From positions 1 through 64,000 of the forward strand of contig DASVPW010000059.1 of the NCBI GenBank assembly GCA_036389455.1: a stretch of 64,000 nt of DNA, written 5' to 3'. Positions 57,975-64,000 of this stretch are shown in pieces. The notes under the pieces are model-generated. The model was not told where the DNA came from. It did no database searches and worked only from the letters and a program-made list of their open reading frames with translations. Positions within the stretch are counted from its first letter, which is position 1. Each line of letters starts with the position of its first letter. The position numbers and the translations under genes are program-made. This DNA is from JAJKJG01 sp036389455 (GTDB lineage: Bacteria; Pseudomonadota; Alphaproteobacteria; Rhizobiales; Beijerinckiaceae).

Positions 57975-59468
57975 ATGGCCCTTTTGTCCGCCGATCGGCT
58001 CATCGAGGGGCTCACCTTCGACGACGTGCTGCTGCGGCCGGGCCACTCGGAGGTGCTGCCGGCGGACGTCTCGGTCGAGACGCGGCTCACCCGCTCGATC
58101 TCGCTCAACTTGCCGATCATCGCCTCGGCCATGGACACGGTGACCGAGGCCCGCATGGCGATCGCCATGGCCCAGAACGGCGGACTGGGAGTGATCCACC
58201 GCAACCTCGATCCGGAGCCGCAGGCCGAGCAGGTGCGGCTCGTCAAGAAGTTCGAGTCCGGGATGGTGCTGAACCCGATCACCATCCATCCCGACGAGAC
58301 TCTTCAGGAAGCCCTCGACCTGATGAAGCGCCACGGCATCTCGGGGATCCCGGTGGTCGAGCGGGGCCCGAACGGCAGCCGCGGCCGGCTCGCCGGCATC
58401 CTGACGAACCGGGACGTGCGCTTCGCCACGAACCCGAACCAGCCGGTCGCCGAGCTCATGACCAAGGACCGGCTCGTCACGGTCCGGGACGGCGTGAACC
58501 AGGAGGAGGCGAAGCGCCTTCTGCACCAATACCGCATCGAGAAGCTCCTCGTCGTGGACGACCATTACCGCTGCGTCGGCCTCATCACGGTGAAGGACAT
58601 CGAGAAGCAGGTCGCCTATCCGCACGCCGCCAAGGACGCGCAGGGACGCCTCCTCGTCGCCGCCGCGACGACGACGGGCGAGGGCGGGCTGGAGCGCTCG
58701 GAGCGCCTGATCGAGGCCGGCTGCGACGTGGTCGTGGTCGACACCGCCCACGGCCACTCGCAGCGTGTCCTCGAGAGCGTGACCCGGGTGAAGAAGCTCT
58801 CGAACGCCGTCCAGGTGATCGCCGGCAACGTCGCGACCCGGGAGGGCGCGAAAGCCCTGATGGACGCGGGCGCCGACGCCATCAAGGTCGGCATCGGACC
58901 GGGCTCGATCTGCACCACTCGCGTCGTCGCGGGCGTCGGTGTGCCGCAGCTCACCGCGATCATGGAGGCGGTCGAGGCCGCGAACGGAGCCGGCGTTCCG
59001 GTCATCGCCGACGGCGGCATCAAGTTCTCGGGCGACCTCGCCAAGGCCCTCGCGGCCGGCGCCGAATGCGCCATGATCGGCTCGCTCCTCGCCGGCACCG
59101 ACGAGGCCCCGGGCGAGACCTTCCTGTGGCAGGGCCGCACCTACAAGAGCTACCGCGGCATGGGCTCGGTCGGCGCCATGGCCCGCGGCTCGGCGGACCG
59201 CTACTTCCAGCAGGACATCAAGGACGCGCTCAAGCTCGTGCCGGAGGGGATCGAGGGCCAGGTGCCCTACAAGGGCCCGGTCGCGAGCGTGCTGCACCAG
59301 CTCGCCGGCGGCTTGCGCGCCGCCATGGGCTACGTCGGCGCGAAGGACCTCGAGGCCTTCCGCGAGAAGGCCGAGTTCGTCCGCATCACCAACGCGGGCC
59401 TGCGCGAAAGCCACGTCCACGACGTGACGATCACGCGGGAGAGCCCGAACTATCCGACGCGGGCATGA
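57975..59468 (+). CDS. guaB: Inosine-5'-monophosphate dehydrogenase
   Basis: It oxidises IMP to XMP, the rate-limiting step to GMP. The 497-residue protein has GLTFDDVLLRPGHSEVLP, two CBS domains in about 95-210 (MVLNPITIHPDETLQEALDLM, AELMTKDRLVTVRDGV), the catalytic Cys313 in GIGPGSICTTRVVAG, the flap GSVGAMARGSADRYFQ, and the C-terminal KGPVASVLHQLAGGLRAAMGY. The start at 57975 has GAGGAG upstream; the frame extends to 57915 without one. Confidence 0.97.
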   Translation: MALLSADRLIEGLTFDDVLLRPGHSEVLPADVSVETRLTRSISLNLPIIASAMDTVTEARMAIAMAQNGGLGVIHRNLDPEPQAEQVRLVKKFESGMVLNPITIHPDETLQEALDLMKRHGISGIPVVERGPNGSRGRLAGILTNRDVRFATNPNQPVAELMTKDRLVTVRDGVNQEEAKRLLHQYRIEKLLVVDDHYRCVGLITVKDIEKQVAYPHAAKDAQGRLLVAAATTTGEGGLERSERLIEAGCDVVVVDTAHGHSQRVLESVTRVKKLSNAVQVIAGNVATREGAKALMDAGADAIKVGIGPGSICTTRVVAGVGVPQLTAIMEAVEAANGAGVPVIADGGIKFSGDLAKALAAGAECAMIGSLLAGTDEAPGETFLWQGRTYKSYRGMGSVGAMARGSADRYFQQDIKDALKLVPEGIEGQVPYKGPVASVLHQLAGGLRAAMGYVGAKDLEAFREKAEFVRITNAGLRESHVHDVTITRESPNYPTRA

Positions 59469-59471
59469 GCC

Positions 59472-59912
59472 GTGCCGACCGCGGCGGCCTCGCCGGCGGC
59501 GCTGCTGTGGCCGATGCTCGCCCAGATCGGCCTGACCTTCGCGCTCTACGCCTGGCTCACCGTCGCTCGCCTTGACGCCGTCCGGCGGCGGGAGGTGGAA
59601 TTCTCCTGCTTCGTGCTCGGCCGCGAGGAGCCGCCCCGCATCGCCCGGATCACCCGCAACCTGTCGAACCAGTTCGAGCTGCCGGCCGTCTTCTACGCGG
59701 TCTGCGTGCTTCTCGTGGCGCTCGATCGCGTGACCGGCTTCGACGTCGCGGCGGCCTGGGTCTTTGTCTTCGGCCGCCTCGCGCACACGGCGGTGCAGAC
59801 GCTGACCGATAACGTGCCCCTGCGCGGGCGCGTGTTCATGATCAACTTCCTCGCCGTCGCGGCGCTCGTCGGGCATGTCGCCGTGCTGGCGTGGCAGGGC
59901 GGGCTCCGCTAA
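59472..59912 (+). CDS. MAPEG family membrane protein 1
   Basis: A 146-residue four-helix membrane protein of the MAPEG family (glutathione- and eicosanoid-related). It has LLWPMLAQIGLTFALYAWLTVARLDAV, NLSNQFELPAVFYAVCVLLVALD (the family's N-x-x-E-x-P helix), and VFGRLAHTAVQTLTDNVPLRGRVFMINFLAVAA. GTG start at 59472, three bases after the guaB stop. A second MAPEG protein follows. The substrate is unknown. Confidence 0.88.
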   Translation: MPTAAASPAALLWPMLAQIGLTFALYAWLTVARLDAVRRREVEFSCFVLGREEPPRIARITRNLSNQFELPAVFYAVCVLLVALDRVTGFDVAAAWVFVFGRLAHTAVQTLTDNVPLRGRVFMINFLAVAALVGHVAVLAWQGGLR

Positions 59913-59944
59913 ACCGAGCCAAACCGCCAAGCCCGAAAGTTCTC

Positions 59945-60376
59945 ATGTACGCCCCAACCGTCCTCCTCCCCGTCTTCGTCCAGGTCTTCCTGACCTTCTT
60001 CTTCCTGTTCTGGATGGCGCGCGAGCGGCTTTCCGCCATCAAGGGCGGCGAGGTGAAGGTCAAGGACATCGCGCTTCGGCAGCAGGCCTGGCCCGAGCGG
60101 GTCACGCAGGTCGCCAACACCTTCCATAACCAGCTCGAGCTGCCGATCCTGTTCTACGTCCTCGTCGCCTTCGCCCTCTTCACCCACAAGGCCGACACCC
60201 TCTTCGTCATCATGAGCTGGATGTTCGTCGCAACAAGGCTGTTCCACGCCACCATCTACGCGACCACCAACCGGATCCAATATCGTTTCCAGGTCTTTGC
60301 GGTCGGCGCGCTGATCCTCCTCGTGATGTGGATCATCTTCGCGCTGAGAATCCTCTTCGCCGGCATGCCGGGCTGA
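59945..60376 (+). CDS. MAPEG family membrane protein 2
   Basis: A 143-residue paralogue of the preceding gene: VLLPVFVQVFLTFFFLFWMARERLSAIKGGEVKV, NTFHNQLELPILFYVLVAFALFTHKAD, SWMFVATRLFHATIYATTNRIQYRFQVFAVGALILLVMWIIFALR. The N-Q-x-E-x-P core is kept. The in-frame upstream extension to 59891 has no RBS; ATG at 59945. Its stop overlaps the RsmB-like start (TGATG). Confidence 0.88.
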   Translation: MYAPTVLLPVFVQVFLTFFFLFWMARERLSAIKGGEVKVKDIALRQQAWPERVTQVANTFHNQLELPILFYVLVAFALFTHKADTLFVIMSWMFVATRLFHATIYATTNRIQYRFQVFAVGALILLVMWIIFALRILFAGMPG

Positions 60377-61728
60377 TGACGCCCGCGGCCCGCCTCTCGG
60401 CGGCGATCGAGGTCTTTTCGGACATCGAGGCCCGGCGCCGCCCCGCCGCCGATGCGCTCATGGACTGGGGCCTCTCGCACCGCTTCGCCGGCTCGAAGGA
60501 CCGCGCCGCGATCGCGAGCCTCGTCTACGATGCGCTCCGCCGCAAAGCCTCCGCGGCCTGGGTCATGGGGGAGGGGGGTGCGAGGGCCGTGCTCCTCGGC
60601 ATGCTCAGGCTGCAGCGCGGCCTCGGCATCGAGGCGCTCGCGGCGCTCTGCTCGGGCGAGCGCTTCGCCCCGCCGCCGCTCACGGAGGAGGAGCGCGGAC
60701 GGCTCGCCACTGCCACCCTCGATGGCGCGCCGCCCCATGTGGCCGGCGACTTCCCGGATTGGATCGAGGGCTCCCTCGCCCGCACCTTCGGTGCCGACCT
60801 CGTGCCCGAGATGCAGGCCCTTTCCGTCCGCGCGCCCCTCGACATACGCACGAACACCTTGAAGGCCGAGCGGGAGGAGGTGCAGGACGCGCTCGCGCAC
60901 CTCGCGCCCGTGTGGACGCCGCATTCGCCCGTGGGCCTGCGCATCGCTCTCGGCGAGGACGGACGCGGGCCGGCGCTCCAGAGCGAGCCGGAGTTCCTGA
61001 AGGGCTGGTTCGATATCCAGGACGAGGGCTCGCAGCTCGCGGCGCTCCTCACGGGCGCGAAGCCCGGCGAGCAGGTCGTCGACCTCTGCGCCGGCGGCGG
61101 CGGCAAGACCCTCGCCATGGCGGCCCGGATGGCGAACAAGGGCCAGATCTACGCGACCGACGGCGACGCCCGCCGCCTCGCGCCCATCCACGAGCGCCTG
61201 ACCCGCGCGGGCGTGCGCAACGTCCAGGTCCGCACCCCGCGCGGGCGCGCCGATGCGGTCGCCGACCTCGACGGGACGGCGGACTTGGTCCTCGTCGACG
61301 CCCCCTGCACCGGCACCGGCACCTGGCGCCGCAACCCCGACTCGAAATGGCGCCTGCGCCCGGGGAGCCTCGAGGTGCGCCGCAAGGAGCAGGACGCGGT
61401 TCTCGCCCGCGCCGCCCGCCTTGCGCGCCCGGGCGGGCGCATCGTCTACGTGACCTGCTCGGTGCTGCCCGAGGAGAACGACGAAGCTGTCGAGCGCTTT
61501 CTCGGCGCGCACGCGGCCTTCGCGGCGGCCGATCCGGCGCTCTCGCTGCGGCAGGCGGGGCTCGAGGCGGCGCAGGGAAGCGTGCGCCTGACCGGACGGG
61601 GCCTGCAGATGACGCCGCGGCGCACGGGAACGGACGGCTTCTTCGTCAGCGTGTTACGCCGATCCGAGACCGGGCCAGCCCGAGAAGCGGGCGTCACCGG
61701 CCCTCGCCCCTTCGTCTTCCGGGCGTGA
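60376..61728 (+). CDS. RsmB/NOP family rRNA cytosine-C5 methyltransferase
   Basis: A 450-residue SAM-dependent RNA m5C methyltransferase, most like RsmB (16S C967). The NusB-like N-terminal RNA part (to about 150) precedes the core: SAM loop VVDLCAGGGGKTLAMA (from about 234), the DAPCTGTGTWRR block (motif IV cysteine), and the nucleophile Cys361 in VTCSVLPEENDEAVERFL. The start ATG shares one base with the upstream stop. Gene order guaB-rsmB-like-guaA is common in related genomes; here a phospholipase-D-like gene is inserted before guaA. Confidence 0.9.
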   Translation: MTPAARLSAAIEVFSDIEARRRPAADALMDWGLSHRFAGSKDRAAIASLVYDALRRKASAAWVMGEGGARAVLLGMLRLQRGLGIEALAALCSGERFAPPPLTEEERGRLATATLDGAPPHVAGDFPDWIEGSLARTFGADLVPEMQALSVRAPLDIRTNTLKAEREEVQDALAHLAPVWTPHSPVGLRIALGEDGRGPALQSEPEFLKGWFDIQDEGSQLAALLTGAKPGEQVVDLCAGGGGKTLAMAARMANKGQIYATDGDARRLAPIHERLTRAGVRNVQVRTPRGRADAVADLDGTADLVLVDAPCTGTGTWRRNPDSKWRLRPGSLEVRRKEQDAVLARAARLARPGGRIVYVTCSVLPEENDEAVERFLGAHAAFAAADPALSLRQAGLEAAQGSVRLTGRGLQMTPRRTGTDGFFVSVLRRSETGPAREAGVTGPRPFVFRA

Positions 61729-61789
61729 CATGTTTGGGCAATGTGCCCTAGGTTTGCGAGGACGGGTGCCGAAGCCGGAGAGGGTTGCG

Positions 61790-63745
61790 ATGCCGGGAAT
61801 CGTCAAGGCGAAGGCGTGGTGCAACAACGAAGTCGCCTACCTTGCCTGGAAGACCGACGGCCCGATCGACGGCTGCCTCGGCTTCATGATCACCCGCATC
61901 CATGCGGACCTCGATGGCAACGAGATCGACAGGCGCATCATCCCGGCCTGGGTGGCCTTCGAGACCCAATCCAACCCAGATTGGGAGGAGCAGGACACGA
62001 GCGTCTGGCCGGTCCAGAAATTCTCCTGGCGCGACCTCACCCTGCGCCGCAGCCGCAACGAAACCACGCTGCGGGAAGGCGTCTTCAAGGCGAGCTACGA
62101 GATCGTCCCGGTCGGCAAGGCGGCGCCCGGGCGCAAGCCAGTGCCGCCCTCGCCGACGGCGCCGTTCCGGGACAAGGACGGCAAGCCGCGCTACAAGGGA
62201 GACCCGATCCCACTCTTCGTCTGCGGCAAGCCGCGCCGGACCAACGAGGTCCTGGTCACGACCGAGTTCGACCGCATTTCGGTCGCCTTCACCAACGGCA
62301 TCTTGTCGACGCAGAACCTGCGCAAGCAGCTCGAGACGCCGGAGGGCCTCGCACCCAGCAAGGACGAGGTCAAGAAGCGGATCGCCGACCCCGCCGACCC
62401 GCTGAGGCGGTTCCTGAGCGGCGACGTACTCATGCTGTTCCGGCGCTTCTTCGACCGGGCGAAGGAGCTCGATGCGCGCATCTTTCTCGCCCTTTACGAG
62501 CTGTCCGACCAAGAGCTGATCGGGCTCATCGACAAGCATCGCGCCCGGGTGAACCTGATCCTGTCGACGGCGGGCCAGAACAAGACGACCAAGAAGTGGG
62601 ACACCACCAACGCCAAGGCCCGCCAGCTCCTCTCCGAGCGCCTCGGCAAGCGCCTGCAGAACCGCATGTTCAACAACACGAAGCACATCGGCCACAACAA
62701 GTTCGGCGTGCTCGTCTCGAAGGCCGGCAAGCCCCTCGCTGTGCTCACTGGGAGCACCAACTGGACCCCGACCGGCCTGTGCGGTCAGACCAACAACGCG
62801 CTCCTGATCGAGGACGAGGGCGTGGCCAAGGCTTATCTCGACTACTGGCAGCGTCTGCATGACGACGTGATCCCGGTGCCGCGTCCCACATCGGCAGCGA
62901 ACAAGGCCGACCAGGGGGCCGCCCTCAGGACCGCGAACCAGACCTGCTCCGAATGCGGCCTCACGGGCAAGCGCGGCGCCAAGTTCTGGTTCTCCCCAAA
63001 CACCGACAAGGTCGCGGTCCCGAAGGTCAATCCGGCGACCCCGGTCGACATGGCGGAGGTGTTCGCACTGATGAACAGCGCCAAGCAGGCGCTCCTCTTC
63101 CTGAGCTTCTACCCGGCGATGCAGGGCCGCAACAGCATCATCGGTGAGGCGGTCAAGATCGCGCAGAAGCGCTCCGACATCCTGGTGCTGGGCGCGATCA
63201 GCGCGCCAAACGCGCTGCCGAACTTCGAGCCCAAGAAGGACGACGACGAGGACGAGGACAAGAATGAGCCCAAGATCCCGCCGCCTGCCATCTTCCAGCT
63301 CAAGGAGGCGCCGCGCGTCCTCATGATCCGGGCAGCCGCCATCCACGACCTGATCGGCGACTTCCAGCGCGAGCTTCTGACCACCGGGAACGCGATCATC
63401 CACGACAAGATCGTGGTCATCGACCCCCTGTCGGCGCGTGACTGCGTGGTGATCACCGGCAGCCACAATCTCGGGTTCAAGGCGTCCTACGCCAACGACG
63501 AGAACATGGCGATCATCCGCGGCGCCCCGGACGTCGCGGCGGCCTACGCGGTGCACGTCCTCGACGTGCAGGATCACTACCGCTTCCGTGCGATCCTCGA
63601 GCAGCAGCGGCGCGAGCGCATGCTCAGGCGCCTCAAGCAGCGCCCGACCCGCAAGGGAAAGGGCTTCCTCGACGTCAACGACACCTGGCAGGCGCCGTAC
63701 TTCGACGGGCGAAAGGGCGACGAGCTACGCTATTTCCTGAAATGA
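61790..63745 (+). CDS. Phospholipase D-like (PLD) domain protein, cytoplasmic
   Basis: A 651-residue protein with two HKD motifs: HNKFGVLV with His302/Lys304 and GSTNWT after it, and IHDKIVVID with His538/Lys540/Asp545 followed by GSHN. The first 150 residues are of unknown fold (CNNEVAYLAWKTDGPIDGCL, FMITRI). A CxxC pair (CSECG) lies near 387. No signal peptide is evident, so it probably acts in the cytoplasm on nucleic acid or phospholipid. PLD-fold nucleases are used in several defence systems. ATG at 61790 has GGAGAGGG upstream; the frame extends to 61730 without one. It breaks the usual rsmB-guaA link. Confidence 0.82.
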   Translation: MPGIVKAKAWCNNEVAYLAWKTDGPIDGCLGFMITRIHADLDGNEIDRRIIPAWVAFETQSNPDWEEQDTSVWPVQKFSWRDLTLRRSRNETTLREGVFKASYEIVPVGKAAPGRKPVPPSPTAPFRDKDGKPRYKGDPIPLFVCGKPRRTNEVLVTTEFDRISVAFTNGILSTQNLRKQLETPEGLAPSKDEVKKRIADPADPLRRFLSGDVLMLFRRFFDRAKELDARIFLALYELSDQELIGLIDKHRARVNLILSTAGQNKTTKKWDTTNAKARQLLSERLGKRLQNRMFNNTKHIGHNKFGVLVSKAGKPLAVLTGSTNWTPTGLCGQTNNALLIEDEGVAKAYLDYWQRLHDDVIPVPRPTSAANKADQGAALRTANQTCSECGLTGKRGAKFWFSPNTDKVAVPKVNPATPVDMAEVFALMNSAKQALLFLSFYPAMQGRNSIIGEAVKIAQKRSDILVLGAISAPNALPNFEPKKDDDEDEDKNEPKIPPPAIFQLKEAPRVLMIRAAAIHDLIGDFQRELLTTGNAIIHDKIVVIDPLSARDCVVITGSHNLGFKASYANDENMAIIRGAPDVAAAYAVHVLDVQDHYRFRAILEQQRRERMLRRLKQRPTRKGKGFLDVNDTWQAPYFDGRKGDELRYFLK

Positions 63746-63862
63746 CGGCCCGGGGCGCCGCGCCCGGACTACCGCGAGGACTGTGGACAGGCTTACCGGC
63801 CGGGACGACATCGCCCCAGTCGCCTGATTGCACTGCGGTAGGCTATGGCCTATCGACCCGCC

Positions 63863-64000
63863 ATGACGCAGGCCGCTGACCAAACCAAGCACGACAAGAT
63901 CCTCATCGTCGACTTCGGCTCCCAGGTGACGCAGCTCATCGCCCGGCGGGTGCGGGAGGAGGGGGTCTATTCCGAGATCGTGCCGTTCCAGTCGGCCGAG
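63863..64000 (+). CDS. guaA: GMP synthase, start of gene (cut at right edge)
   Basis: The last 138 bases encode MTQAADQTKHDKILIVDFGS then QVTQLIARRVREEGVYSEIV, the N-terminal glutamine amidotransferase domain of GMP synthase, which aminates XMP. An in-frame ATG at 63845 would add MAYRPA. Most of the gene, including the amidotransferase cysteine and the ATP pyrophosphatase domain, is outside the window. It completes the guaB-guaA pathway pair here. Confidence 0.93.
   Translation, partial: MTQAADQTKHDKILIVDFGSQVTQLIARRVREEGVYSEIVPFQSAE

Overview
The window is a high-GC chromosomal segment from an alphaproteobacterium, most likely of the order Hyphomicrobiales and near the Methylobacteriaceae-type families. 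This rests on gene order and family content: trpE-ppiD/tpiA-secG-pyrG, clpS-clpA, a phasin gene, DUF1489, DUF992, and guaB-(rsmB-like)-guaA. No tRNA, rRNA or CRISPR array is visible. Species cannot be named from the sequence alone.

Layout. 1-3646: trpE (cut at the left edge) and ppiD on the minus strand, divergent from tpiA. 3657-8403: an accessory insert between tpiA and secG. It holds a DUF4258/DUF2283 overlapping pair, a YCII-domain protein, and a 1227-residue RecD-like helicase with a C-terminal PD-(D/E)XK-like nuclease domain. 8602-14749: secG, pyrG, two tiny membrane-protein genes, a GFA-family zinc protein, DUF350, a biotin-dependent acyl-CoA carboxylase alpha chain, DUF1489. 14843-17694: two paralogous 118-residue proteins of unknown function bracket a membrane-anchored pentapeptide-repeat protein. 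17753-25801: a VWA-like protein with a J-domain partner, a D-Ala-D-Ala carboxypeptidase with a SPOR domain, a phasin gene behind two palindromic operators, clpS-clpA, a small membrane protein with a tandem duplication that captured the end of clpA, and an HCCA-isomerase-like protein. 25920-38953: a transporter-like hybrid histidine kinase, mscL, an aminotransferase, an AbrB-type membrane protein, a Gfo/Idh/MocA oxidoreductase, a FAH-family hydrolase overlapping a collagen-like secreted protein, a PhyH dioxygenase, a cysteine-synthase-family enzyme divergent from a MarR regulator, and a Bug-type binding protein.

39098-40263 is a conspicuously AT-rich island encoding a DUF5343 protein and a Swt1-like HEPN protein. 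40408-49537: aspartate aminotransferase, DUF992, DUF5675, an atypical EF-G paralogue lacking the GTPase histidine, an AttH/CrtC-like protein, FadD and MsrP. 49573-50090 is non-coding, with two direct repeats and a minus-strand terminator. 50091-57789: mercaptopyruvate-type sulfurtransferase, an RraA-family protein with an exact 75-residue internal duplication, a single-domain response regulator, Ppx/GppA, RlmE, a DUF559 pseudogene between inverted repeats, a dienelactone-hydrolase-like protein, an MFS exporter and an orphan Phd-type antitoxin. 57975-64000: guaB, two MAPEG-family proteins, an RsmB-like methyltransferase, an intracellular phospholipase-D-like protein, and the start of guaA.

Most of the window is housekeeping chromosome. 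The most interesting material lies in the accessory inserts (helicase-nuclease; HEPN/DUF5343; DUF4258/DUF2283; PLD protein) and in several lineage-specific duplications. Multi-hairpin interspersed repeats occupy many of the spacers, especially between convergent genes.
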